A DNA stretch of 11,323 nt, taken from contig CAYRRA010000147.1 in assembly GCA_964426355.1 (NCBI GenBank), forward strand, positions 1 to 11,323, in the 5' to 3' direction. The translations under genes were made by a program, and so were the position numbers. Shown piece by piece: positions 1 to 6,720 of the stretch. Every line of letters starts with the position of its first letter. The stretch's first letter is position 1. The notes beneath the pieces are model-generated. The model saw only the letters and a program-made list of their open reading frames with translations, did not search any database and was not told the origin of the DNA. This DNA comes from JAJFTV01 sp964426355 (GTDB taxonomy: Bacteria; Chloroflexota; Anaerolineae; Anaerolineales; Anaerolineaceae).

Positions 1-55
1 AACTCTCGACCTTCTCAATGCCATTGAGACGCGCTCCCAACTGCGCTATGGGCCC
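1..55 (-). tRNA. tRNA-Ala (anticodon GGC), 3' part missing at window edge
   Basis: Read on the minus strand from 55 to 1, this gives acceptor 5' strand GGGCCCA, the TA at positions 8-9, a GCGC/GCGC D stem around AGTTGGGA, then a perfect TCTCA/TGAGA anticodon stem closing the loop ATGGCAT. The anticodon is GGC, which reads Ala GCC/GCU. The A32-U38 loop pair is the one typical of tRNA-Ala(GGC). About 18 nt of the TpsiC arm and 3' acceptor strand lie outside the window, so the expected G3:U70 identity pair cannot be checked. It lies 53 nt downstream of a second tRNA-Ala on the same strand and is probably co-transcribed with it. Confidence 0.9.
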
Positions 56-108
56 CTTGTTCATGATAACCCTTTTTCAGTAGCCTGTCTTCAGGTCCGT
101 CATGCCAG

Positions 109-181
109 TGGACCTGGAGGGATTCGAACCCTCGACCTCATCAGTGCGATTGATGCGCGCTCCCAACTGCGCTACAGGCCC
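109..181 (-). tRNA. tRNA-Ala (anticodon CGC)
   Basis: A complete 73-nt cloverleaf on the minus strand. The acceptor strands GGGCCTG and CAGGTCC pair with a G3:U70 wobble, the main alanine identity element, and the discriminator is A73. The D stem is GCGC/GCGC, the anticodon stem CATCA/TGATG encloses ATCGCAC (anticodon CGC, codon GCG), and the T arm is GAGGG-TTCGAAT-CCCTC. CCA is not encoded (the next bases are CTG), so it must be added after transcription. The 32-38 pair is A-C rather than the A-U of its neighbour. It is the first gene after the promoter at 200-228. Confidence 0.95.
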
Positions 182-199
182 TTTATCAGGGTGACGGGT

Positions 200-228
200 A
201 TTGTACTCCAACGGAGAAGAGATGTCAA
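200..228 (-). promoter_or_regulatory. Strong sigma-70-type promoter for the tRNA-Ala pair
   Basis: On the minus strand there is a perfect -35 TTGACA (228-223), a 17-base spacer, and a -10 TACAAT (205-200, one mismatch to consensus). Transcription would start roughly 7 bases on, about a dozen bases before the mature tRNA-Ala(CGC) 5' end at 181. The position and near-perfect match fit a stable-RNA promoter. No protein gene lies between it and the tRNA. Confidence 0.85.
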
Positions 229-336
229 GCAAAGTGGTCATTTCCCGGCTCATTTTCCAAATCATAAATCCATTTTTTCTCCAGCGTGTTCCCGATAAAT
301 CCCTTCAGGAAAGATATATAACAGGCATCGATAAAG

Positions 337-342
337 TATAAT
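337..342 (+). promoter_or_regulatory. Candidate -10 box upstream of the M24 peptidase gene
   Basis: A perfect TATAAT lies about 50 bases before the predicted ATG at 391, in an otherwise gene-free stretch (229-390). The bases 17 upstream (ATATAT, 314-319) are a poor -35, so this is a suggestion only. It would place the transcript start near 349, leaving a short leader carrying the Shine-Dalgarno at 381-385. Confidence 0.35.
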
Positions 343-380
343 TGAAGCCAGGTAATGATTTCAGGTTTCAAAAAGATTTC

Positions 381-385
381 GGAGG
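381..385 (+). promoter_or_regulatory. Ribosome binding site deciding the M24 start
   Basis: GGAGG followed by AGAAC and then ATG at 391 gives a spacing of 5. This supports ATG 391 over the upstream in-frame ATG at 355, which has no comparable site. Confidence 0.8.
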
Positions 386-390
386 AGAAC

Positions 391-1497
391 ATGACGCAAA
401 CGAGAATGGATGCCTTGTTTGAACTGCTCGACAAAGGTAAATTCCATGCAATCGCACTCAACCCCGGTCCAACCATGACCTACCTGACTGGATTGCACTT
501 TGGTCTGGATGAACGACCCAAAGTTTTGATTCTTGGGAAAACCTTTGAACCGCTTATCATCCTCCCAGAATTTGAAATCGGAGGTCTTAAAAACAGCCCG
601 ATCACCATTAAACCCTTCACGTATGGTGAAAATCCTGATTTGTGGGTCGAAACCTTCAAACAAGCTTGTGAGTCCATTCATTTGGCGGAAAAAAGTGTTG
701 GCGTTGAACCTCTTCAAATGCGTGTGACTGAATTACGCCTTTTGGAGATGGGCTCCCCAACCACACGTTTTGTTTCTGCTTCTCCTCATTTAGACCATCT
801 CCGCATGGTAAAGGATGAAAAAGAAATCGTCAAAATGCGAAAAGCAGCACAAATTGCCCAAAACGCGTTCAAAGCCACGCTCTCAACCATCAAGGTAGGA
901 GTAACCGAAAGAGAAATCGCTTCTGAATTGGTGATACAGCTCTTTCAGCATGGCAGTGACCCACAATTGCCCTTTTTCCCCATCATTGCAAGCGGTCCAA
1001 ATTCTGCAAACCCCCATGCCACACCTACTGACAGGCACATTTCCCCGGGAGACCTGGTTGTCATTGACTGGGGGGCTCGTTTTGAGGGATACTGCTCTGA
1101 CATCACACGTACATTAGCCATTGGTGGTATCCAGCCAGAGTACGAGAAAATTGCTGGGATTGTTCTGGATGCCAACAAAGCAGGTCGTTTCGCCGGAAAA
1201 TTAAATGCTACCGCGGCATCAGTTGACCAGGCAGCAAGAAAAGTGATTACGGATGCTGGTTATGGTCCGCAATTCATCCATAGAACCGGTCATGGACTGG
1301 GTATGTTGGGACATGAACCCCCTTACATTTTTGGTGAAAACACGCTCATTCTCAAAGAAGGGATGACCTTTACGGTTGAGCCAGGAATTTACATTCCGGG
1401 TGTAATGGGTGTGCGGATTGAAGATGATGTCGTTGTTCGTTCTCAAGGTGCTGAAAGCCTGACTGATTTGCCGCGAGAATTGATCAAGATTTACTAG
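391..1497 (+). CDS. M24-family metallopeptidase (Xaa-Pro aminopeptidase / prolidase type)
   Basis: The 368-residue product should be a cytosolic dinuclear-metal peptidase that removes N-terminal residues before proline or splits X-Pro dipeptides. Residues 1-135 form the creatinase-like N-terminal domain. The pita-bread catalytic domain follows from about 140. All five metal ligands are visible: D226 (VVIDWG), D237 (SDITRT), H301 (TGHGLG), E330 (VEPGIY) and E344 (RIEDDV). The usual histidines H209 (PHATP) and H308 (GHEPP) are also present. The length is normal for bacterial PepQ/YpdF-type proteins (about 350-370). The start at 391 is chosen from the GGAGG site. There is no signal peptide. It is the first gene of a plus-strand run and the hydrolase follows after 68 bases. 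The family is clear, but aminopeptidase versus dipeptidase cannot be separated from sequence reading alone. Confidence 0.93.
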   Translation: MTQTRMDALFELLDKGKFHAIALNPGPTMTYLTGLHFGLDERPKVLILGKTFEPLIILPEFEIGGLKNSPITIKPFTYGENPDLWVETFKQACESIHLAEKSVGVEPLQMRVTELRLLEMGSPTTRFVSASPHLDHLRMVKDEKEIVKMRKAAQIAQNAFKATLSTIKVGVTEREIASELVIQLFQHGSDPQLPFFPIIASGPNSANPHATPTDRHISPGDLVVIDWGARFEGYCSDITRTLAIGGIQPEYEKIAGIVLDANKAGRFAGKLNATAASVDQAARKVITDAGYGPQFIHRTGHGLGMLGHEPPYIFGENTLILKEGMTFTVEPGIYIPGVMGVRIEDDVVVRSQGAESLTDLPRELIKIY

Positions 1498-1552
1498 ACT
1501 CCTTTCTCCGTATCGAATTCAAAAACCCTGATTTTCCCTTGCAGGGAAGCAT

Positions 1553-1557
1553 GGAGG
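1553..1557 (+). promoter_or_regulatory. Ribosome binding site deciding the hydrolase start
   Basis: GGAGG with 8 bases to ATG 1566. The upstream in-frame ATG at 1551 overlaps this motif and the TTG at 1539 has no site, so 1566 is preferred. Confidence 0.7.
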
Positions 1558-1565
1558 ATAACCTG

Positions 1566-2333
1566 ATGAGCATGATAAACCAAAAAGTAATCCCTACAGC
1601 AGAGCCATTCCTTTTTCCTGGTAACGAAATCGGTTGCCTGCTCGTTCACGGCTTTACCGGTACACCTAAAGAAATGCGTTGGCTTGGTGAACACTTGAGT
1701 CAATCGAACTACACGGTTTTGGGGATTCGTTTGAATGGTCATGCCACCCAACCTTCGGATATGATGCGTACTCACTGGGAAGACTGGCTTCTTTCGGTAG
1801 AAGATGGGTTGCACTTGCTGCGCTGCTCTTGTAAGAAAATCTTTGTGATTGGTCTCTCAATGGGCGGAATTTTATCCACCATTGCTGCTTCACGCTTCCC
1901 GGTCGATGGAGTTGCCTTGCTCTCAACCCCTTATCAACTACCACAAGACTGGCGTCTGAAATTCCTCCATATCCTTAAATTTATCGTGCCGGAAATTGAA
2001 AAAGGCGAAAGCGACTGGGTTGACCCGGATATCGATTCAATCCACAAAAACTATCCCAAATACCCCACTGTCAGCATCGGAGAATTATCCAAGGCGATTT
2101 CTGAAATGCACCGCAGCGCTCCTCAAGTAAAAGTGCCTGTCCTTTTAATGCAATCTAAAGGAGATGCAACGGTGCCGGTTGAACATGTCCAAAAACACTA
2201 TGCCGATCTTGGTTCGCAGGATAAAGAGATCATCCTTATTGAAAACAGCGGTCATGTCATCACAGAGGACGTCGACCGGGAGGTTGTTTTTGAAAACATC
2301 ACCCGCTTTATTAAACGGAACACAATCGAATAG
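1566..2333 (+). CDS. Alpha/beta hydrolase, carboxylesterase Est30 / monoacylglycerol lipase-like
   Basis: A 255-residue single-domain serine hydrolase with no signal peptide, so presumably cytosolic. HGFTG at 28-32 forms the oxyanion region. GLSMGG at 96-101 is the nucleophile elbow with S98. D200 (SKGD) and H230 (NSGHVIT) complete the triad. The overall pattern (LLVHGFTGTP near the start, GLSMGG in the middle, SGHVIT near the end) and the roughly 250-residue length are those of the Geobacillus Est30-type carboxylesterases, which act on short- to medium-chain esters or monoacylglycerols. The physiological substrate cannot be read from sequence. The gene lies 68 bases after the peptidase gene, and its 3' end overlaps the predicted start of the MFS gene, which suggests coupled expression. 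Confidence 0.9.
   Translation: MSMINQKVIPTAEPFLFPGNEIGCLLVHGFTGTPKEMRWLGEHLSQSNYTVLGIRLNGHATQPSDMMRTHWEDWLLSVEDGLHLLRCSCKKIFVIGLSMGGILSTIAASRFPVDGVALLSTPYQLPQDWRLKFLHILKFIVPEIEKGESDWVDPDIDSIHKNYPKYPTVSIGELSKAISEMHRSAPQVKVPVLLMQSKGDATVPVEHVQKHYADLGSQDKEIILIENSGHVITEDVDREVVFENITRFIKRNTIE
2278..2283 (+). promoter_or_regulatory. Ribosome binding site supporting a TTG start for the MFS gene
   Basis: GGGAGG lies inside the end of the hydrolase gene, 6 bases before TTG 2290. In-frame ATGs at 2164 and 2254 are deeper in the hydrolase and lack a comparable site. No ATG occurs between this point and the second membrane helix. Confidence 0.5.
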
Positions 2334-3483
2334 CGGTATCCGCGACCTGATATTAATTGCCTTCTCTTTCTTCACATGGGGGATAGGAGAGGGTCTTTTT
2401 TATTATTTTCAGCCTATCTATTTACAGGAACTGGGTGCAACACCTATTCTGATTGGCACCATTTTAGGTTTGAATGGTATGGCGATGGCATTGGTGCAAA
2501 TCCCTGCCGGGTACCTTGCAGATCGCATTGGCAACCGTAAGGTGATGATAATCGCCTGGGTACTGGGAACATTAACTGCCCTGATCATGGCATTTTCAAA
2601 CTCTTTAATCAGTTTTTCGATTGGGTATATTGCATACGGTTTTTCCATCATGAACGCCCCCACCAACAGTTTTGTTACCAGCATTCGGACTAAATTAAGC
2701 TTGAGCAGGATGCTGACGCTGGTCTCAGCAGCATATCACCTGGGAGCATTCATTGGTCCACTGGCAGGCGGCATGATTGGGGAAAAAATCGGTCTCTCCA
2801 TGATTTACCGCTTTTCTGTGGTCTTTTTCTTCATTTCCACAATCATCATCTTAATCACGAGAGAAAGAAAAGTTGAAACGGATCATACAGAAGAGCACAA
2901 AAACAATTCACTCAAAAATAAGGCTTTTGCGACGATTGTCGTGGTGAGTTTCATCACCATTTTTGCTGGTTACCTGGCTGAACCGCTAACTCCAAACTAT
3001 CTAGAAAATGTCCACGGCGTCTCCCTTTCGGAAATGGGTAGGTTGGGCGCAATTGGCAGTCTTGGAAATGCCATTATCGCATTGGTTTTCGGCGGGTTAA
3101 AACCGTTCACAGGGATACTGATGGGGCATTTGTTTTTAGGGGTCTTCACCGTATCCATGTGGCAGGGTAATTCGTTCTTCTGGTTTGCACTTGGCTATTT
3201 CCTGCGGGGGGGGTATCGTATCTACCAATCCATGTTCCTGTCAATTGCTAGAACAACCGTGCCAACAAAAGAACTCGGATTTGCTTATGGTGTGATGGGC
3301 ACCGCCAACGCACTGGGGGTGATATTGGCATCACCCGTCGCTGGTTTTCTCTATGAAATCAAGCCACAAGTTTTATACATGACCTCATTTGGGTTGTTGA
3401 CAATCACGCTCTTAATTAATATCTTAACATCGCGGCGACGATTTTCTGTTCCCAAAAAACCAGGTCCTGAATCTGTCGTCTGA
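2290..3483 (+). CDS. Major facilitator superfamily transporter
   Basis: An integral inner-membrane carrier of about 397 residues if it starts at TTG 2290. I count about twelve hydrophobic helices in two sets of six, separated by a hydrophilic loop (about 191-211, with many charged residues). The loop between helices 2 and 3 holds the MFS motif A, GYLADRIGNRK (74-84). The substrate is unknown. Size and layout resemble drug/metabolite exporters of the multidrug-resistance-type MFS. The start is uncertain: the reading frame stays open back to 2164 within the hydrolase gene, but that part is the hydrolase in another frame. TTG 2290 has a good GGGAGG site and overlaps the hydrolase by 44 bases, suggesting translational coupling. 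A run of eight G (3206-3213) lies in the C-terminal half. Confidence 0.85.
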   Translation: MKTSPALLNGTQSNSGIRDLILIAFSFFTWGIGEGLFYYFQPIYLQELGATPILIGTILGLNGMAMALVQIPAGYLADRIGNRKVMIIAWVLGTLTALIMAFSNSLISFSIGYIAYGFSIMNAPTNSFVTSIRTKLSLSRMLTLVSAAYHLGAFIGPLAGGMIGEKIGLSMIYRFSVVFFFISTIIILITRERKVETDHTEEHKNNSLKNKAFATIVVVSFITIFAGYLAEPLTPNYLENVHGVSLSEMGRLGAIGSLGNAIIALVFGGLKPFTGILMGHLFLGVFTVSMWQGNSFFWFALGYFLRGGYRIYQSMFLSIARTTVPTKELGFAYGVMGTANALGVILASPVAGFLYEIKPQVLYMTSFGLLTITLLINILTSRRRFSVPKKPGPESVV

Positions 3484-3530
3484 ATGGGGTCTCATGAGGA
3501 AAATAATATATTCTATTTCGGAGTAACAGA

Positions 3531-4166
3531 ATGACGCTGGGAATAAAATTATTTGTATTGGGTCCACTCGAGAATAACAGCTATCTGCTTTCAGATGAAG
3601 AAACCGGAAATGCGGTCATCATCGATCCATCTTTTTACAGCCACCACATCTTAGATTATGCCGTAGAGAATCATCTCCATATTATTGGAGCATGGATTAC
3701 CCATGCGCATTTTGACCACTATGCCGGCATCCCTTATCTCTTCAAACAACTCACGCCAAACTTTGAAATCCTGTTACATTGTGAAGATTTGGAGCTTTGG
3801 AAACGAGGGGGTGAGGCACCTGCAGGGTTGGGAATTTCACCAGAAATTTTACCAACACAACTGATTGATGACAGGCAAACAGTAACGCTTGGAACCCATG
3901 TTTTCCAGGTTCTGCACACACCCGGTCACACCCGCGGACACATTACGTTTTTCCATGCACAAACAGATTCAGCATTCTGTGGAGACGTTATCTTTCAAAA
4001 TAGCATTGGGCGAACAGACCTTTACGGTGGTGATTATCACCTTCTCATTTCCAGCATCCGTAACAGGATCCTCACCTTGCCCCCTCAGACCCGTTTGTTT
4101 AGCGGACATGGCGAATCAACAACCGTCCAGGCAGAATTAGTAAACAATCCCTTCTTGAAGGTATGA
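3531..4166 (+). CDS. MBL-fold metallo-hydrolase, glyoxalase II-like
   Basis: A 211-residue cytosolic protein of the metallo-beta-lactamase fold. The ligand set is complete: H58, H60, D62 and H63 in THAHFDH, H133 in HTPGH, D152 in CGDVIF, and H193 in SGHGEST. GRTDL (160-164) is the signature of the small YcbL/GloB-like group that often hydrolyses S-acyl-glutathione-type thioesters. At about 210 residues it lacks the extra C-terminal helical domain of classical glyoxalase II (about 250), as is usual for the YcbL type. The start is supported by GGAG at 3520-3523, 7 bases before the ATG. It lies 47 bases after the MFS gene and is the last gene of the run. The true substrate is uncertain (a thioester, lactone or persulfide are all possible). 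Confidence 0.88.
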   Translation: MTLGIKLFVLGPLENNSYLLSDEETGNAVIIDPSFYSHHILDYAVENHLHIIGAWITHAHFDHYAGIPYLFKQLTPNFEILLHCEDLELWKRGGEAPAGLGISPEILPTQLIDDRQTVTLGTHVFQVLHTPGHTRGHITFFHAQTDSAFCGDVIFQNSIGRTDLYGGDYHLLISSIRNRILTLPPQTRLFSGHGESTTVQAELVNNPFLKV

Positions 4167-4168
4167 AA

Positions 4169-4220
4169 ACACCCGTGGGTACCGGGCATCATTTTTTCGT
4201 GCCTCATACCTCACGGGTGT
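4169..4220. terminator. Hairpin between convergent genes, probable shared terminator
   Basis: ACACCCGTG (4169-4177) pairs perfectly with CACGGGTGT (4212-4220). Inner arms GGTA/TACC and GGCA/TGCC extend the stem around a T-rich loop. Read on the minus strand the stem runs into TTTT, which favours termination of the rny transcript. On the plus strand, for the MBL gene, the downstream U tract is poor. The location, 2 bases after one stop and about 20 after the other, fits a bidirectional terminator. Confidence 0.7.
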
Positions 4221-4241
4221 CAAAACGGTCATTATTTCAAA

Positions 4242-5783
4242 TTACTTTGCAAATTCAACAGCCCGAGTTTCACGAATTACGGTTACTTTGATTTGCCCCG
4301 GGTATTGCATACTCTCCTCGATTTGCCGGGCAATATCGCGTGAAAGCTGAATGGCTGCAAGATCGTCCACGTCATCAGGTTTCACAATAATACGTACTTC
4401 GCGCCCAGCTTGAATAGCATAACTTTCGCTGACGCCCTTATGCGAATTGGCAACCTCTTCCAAAACTTTCAACCGTTTAATGTATTGCTCCAAATCTTCA
4501 CGGCGTGCGCCTGGGCGTGCGCCTGAAATTGCGTCAGCAGCTTCAACGATCACTGCCTCAACACACTCCTGGTCAATTTCATGATGATGCGAAGCGATGA
4601 TATTGACCACCATTTTGTTTACGCCATGCCTCTTACAGAACTCAGCGCCCAACAAGGCGTGCGTGCCTTCAGCATTGTGATCCATCGCCTTACCGATATC
4701 ATGCAAGAAACCACCCATCCGTGCAACTTCAATATCAGCACCCAGTTCTGAGGCAATTGTGGCGGCAATTCTTGCAGATTCAACTGCATGAAGTAACTGG
4801 TTCTGCCCGTATGAGGTACGGTATTTCAATCGCCCCATCTTTTTGATGACCTCTGGATGCAAACCTACTACACCGGCGTCAAATGCAGCCTCTTCACCTG
4901 CTTCCTTGATGGAGCGTTCAACTTCTTTCTCCTCTTCTTCCAATATCTTCTCAATATGGGCTGGATGAATTCTCCCATCCAATATCAGCCTTTCAAGAGC
5001 CCTGCGAGCAATTTCCCGCCGGACTGAGTCAAAACAGGAAACCGTAACAGCTTCAGGGGTATCATCGACAATCACGTCAACCCCCGCTGCCTGTTCAAAA
5101 GCGCGGATATTGCGACCATTTCTGCCTACGATACGACCTTTCATTTCTTCGTTGGGCAACGCAACAACAGAGGTGGTGATGTTAACAACATGATCGGAAG
5201 CAATCCGTTGAATCGAATCGGCAATGATTTCCCTGGCTTTTTTCTCTCCATCAATCTTCGCTTCCAGTTCAATCTGGCGAATGATGCGTGCCATATCTTT
5301 GCGCGCATCCACTTCCACCTTATTCAGCAATTCCTGCCGGGCTTCTTCGGTGGTCATTTGGGCAACGCGCTGAAGTTCCTCCATCATGCGGGAATGTTGC
5401 TTGTCGATTTCGTTCGCGCGTTTATCAATTGCGCTCTGACGTTTGTTTAATGCAACTTCACGCTGCTCCAACCGCTCGATACGATGATCCAGATCGGTGC
5501 GGCGCTTCAATAAGCGTTCATCTTCTCGATCCATTTCCGTCCGGCGTTTTGTGATATCAGTTTCAGCGTTCTGTTTAATTTTTAATGCACTGTCACGCGC
5601 ATTTAATTCCATCTCCTGAGCTTTTTCTTTTGCGACCTGCAAAATATTGTCGGCTTTGTTACGTTGATCCTCCTTATACCGTTTCACCAAATATCGTGTC
5701 AAGAAAAAGATGGCAACCGCTGCAATGATAGTGATTGCCACTAAAAATAAGATTATCTGCAAAATAGAAAGACTAATAGTCAT
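4242..5783 (-). CDS. rny: Ribonuclease Y
   Basis: A membrane-anchored endoribonuclease that starts mRNA decay at single-stranded AU-rich sites. The 513-residue product has the family order and length (about 520). An N-terminal membrane helix (about 6-29) is followed by a long charged coiled coil (about 35-195) rich in Arg, Glu and Lys. The KH RNA-binding domain has GRIVGRNGRN (217-226) around the GRNG loop. The metal-dependent HD domain has H332, H361-D362 (FLHDIGK), HHH at 399-401 and D417 (EAADAIS). The start at 5783 puts the helix at the very N-terminus and has GAGG about 9 bases upstream. ATG 5789 is an alternative, and the frame stays open to 5906 only because it overlaps recX. It overlaps the end of recX by 11 bases, so translation is probably coupled, and it ends beside the hairpin at 4169-4220. 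Confidence 0.96.
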   Translation of the reverse strand: MTISLSILQIILFLVAITIIAAVAIFFLTRYLVKRYKEDQRNKADNILQVAKEKAQEMELNARDSALKIKQNAETDITKRRTEMDREDERLLKRRTDLDHRIERLEQREVALNKRQSAIDKRANEIDKQHSRMMEELQRVAQMTTEEARQELLNKVEVDARKDMARIIRQIELEAKIDGEKKAREIIADSIQRIASDHVVNITTSVVALPNEEMKGRIVGRNGRNIRAFEQAAGVDVIVDDTPEAVTVSCFDSVRREIARRALERLILDGRIHPAHIEKILEEEEKEVERSIKEAGEEAAFDAGVVGLHPEVIKKMGRLKYRTSYGQNQLLHAVESARIAATIASELGADIEVARMGGFLHDIGKAMDHNAEGTHALLGAEFCKRHGVNKMVVNIIASHHHEIDQECVEAVIVEAADAISGARPGARREDLEQYIKRLKVLEEVANSHKGVSESYAIQAGREVRIIVKPDDVDDLAAIQLSRDIARQIEESMQYPGQIKVTVIRETRAVEFAK

Positions 5784-6450
5784 ATTCATTTTCCTCATCA
5801 TCAAAATTTGCAGAGATTTCACCCTCTGGCTGAACTTCAGACCATAGTTGTTCAACCACATCACGAATGACAGAGTAAGGAAATCCCCGGCGCAATAAAT
5901 AATCATTCATTTTTTTACGAAAACTCATACGATCCAGATTTTGAACTCTGGCGAGGTGTTTTCTCGCCAGTTGCAAAGCTAAAACCTCCTCTTTAGGTGC
6001 GTCCTGCAAAGCTGTTTCAATGATCTGGTCGTCAACTCCCTTTTGCCGTAATTCCATTTTTATCAATTTGTGACTGCGTGGACGGAACACTGCCCGGTTT
6101 TCAACCCAGTTTTTTGCAAATGCCATGTCCCCCAGTAACCCGTTGGTTTTCAATCGCTCGATAACCCGTGAGATAACATCATCATCAAAAGAACTGCCGG
6201 ATAATTTGCTACATATCTCCGCTTCTGACCGGGTTCGGTATTGCAGCAAGGTTAAAGCTCGTTGATATCCTTTTTCAATGGTGTCTTCTGAAAGCAGTTG
6301 CCGGATTTTTTCTTCGGATAATTTTTGACCTACAGTGAGCCACGCAGCAACAATACGACTCAAACCAAATGCAAATTCGCCATCAAGATAAACATTGATT
6401 CGTTCCGGGTTCTTTTTTTGTACTTTAAGAGCGCTAATCGTCTTATCCAT
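5773..6450 (-). CDS. recX: Regulatory protein RecX
   Basis: A 225-residue cytosolic modulator that binds RecA filaments and tunes recombination and the SOS response. The N-terminal stretch (residues 1-30, ending YLDGEFAFGL) matches the Firmicutes-type RecX start. Three helical repeats follow, at about 63-100 (GYQRALTLLQYRTRSEAE), 101-150 (FAKNWVENRA, ELRQKGVDD) and 155-205 (YLLRRGFPY). The acidic C-terminal tail (DDEENEYDY) overlaps the rny start. ATG 6450 is chosen because it matches the family's N-terminus. A GTG at 6483 in the same frame would add 11 residues encoded by the terminator-like hairpin and seems less likely. Neither start has a clear Shine-Dalgarno. recA is not adjacent, as the next gene upstream diverges. 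Confidence 0.9.
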   Translation of the reverse strand: MDKTISALKVQKKNPERINVYLDGEFAFGLSRIVAAWLTVGQKLSEEKIRQLLSEDTIEKGYQRALTLLQYRTRSEAEICSKLSGSSFDDDVISRVIERLKTNGLLGDMAFAKNWVENRAVFRPRSHKLIKMELRQKGVDDQIIETALQDAPKEEVLALQLARKHLARVQNLDRMSFRKKMNDYLLRRGFPYSVIRDVVEQLWSEVQPEGEISANFDDEENEYDY

Positions 6451-6492
6451 AAAAAAACAGCCGATGGCATTCCCGTCCTTCACGGCTGTTTT
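6451..6492 (-). terminator. Terminator-like hairpin abutting the recX start codon (possible attenuator)
   Basis: On the minus strand AAAACAGCCG (6492-6483) pairs perfectly with CGGCTGTTTT (6463-6454) around a 19-base loop. It ends in a T7 run that touches the recX ATG. This is the classic shape of an intrinsic terminator. With no gene upstream on this strand for several hundred bases, it would most simply act as an attenuator in the recX-rny leader, or end a small RNA. Confidence 0.7.
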
Positions 6493-6558
6493 AATAAACC
6501 GAAATTTAAGATTAACTGGTCAACCACTATCAAAAAAACATGGTTTCAATGAAAGTGC

Positions 6559-6587
6559 TTGATATCTAATCGTTAATCAAATCTCAA
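6559..6587 (-). promoter_or_regulatory. Candidate promoter for recX-rny
   Basis: On the minus strand there is TTGAGA (6587-6582, five of six), a 17-base spacer, and TATCAA (6564-6559, four of six). A start near 6552 would give a leader of about 100 bases that includes the hairpin at 6451-6492. The match is moderate and chance is possible in A/T-rich DNA. Confidence 0.35.
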
Positions 6588-6680
6588 TATCGCTTCTCCT
6601 GAAATCTGCGCCTGTGTTTCTATTTAATTAACCTTTGTCCATATCAGGCTATCAAATCACCCAGGATAAAATCACTTCTT

Positions 6681-6720
6681 TTGAATGGCTAAAAAGCCAA
6701 ACACTCCATTCAAGAGTGAA
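6681..6720. repeat. Cluster of overlapping inverted repeats
   Basis: TTGAATGG (6681-6688) and CCATTCAA (6706-6713) form an 8-bp stem. TGGCT/AGCCA (6686-6690/6695-6699), CACTC/GAGTG (6702-6706/6714-6718) and TTCA/TGAA (6709-6712/6717-6720) use shared bases. Several of these stems cannot form together. Confidence 0.6.

Noticed and set aside
1534..1548. TTCCCT-TGC-AGGGAA hairpin between the peptidase and hydrolase genes
   Set aside because: Short, with no T tract; it lies just before the hydrolase ribosome site and could be chance.
2164..2289. Upstream extension of the MFS reading frame to an ATG at 2164
   Set aside because: This stretch is the hydrolase gene in another frame, is hydrophilic and basic, and has no ribosome site; it does not look like part of a transporter.
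3494..3526. Ten-codon leader-like ORF before the MBL gene, overlapping its ribosome site
   Set aside because: Too short to support without conservation; no repeated regulatory codons and no accompanying attenuator hairpin.
5190..5554. Open frames on the plus strand opposite the rny coiled coil
   Set aside because: Shadows of the strongly supported rny gene, with no ribosome site or recognisable domain.
6451..6483. GTG start at 6483 adding 11 residues to RecX
   Set aside because: The extra residues are encoded by the hairpin itself and are not part of the usual RecX N-terminus; no ribosome site precedes the GTG.
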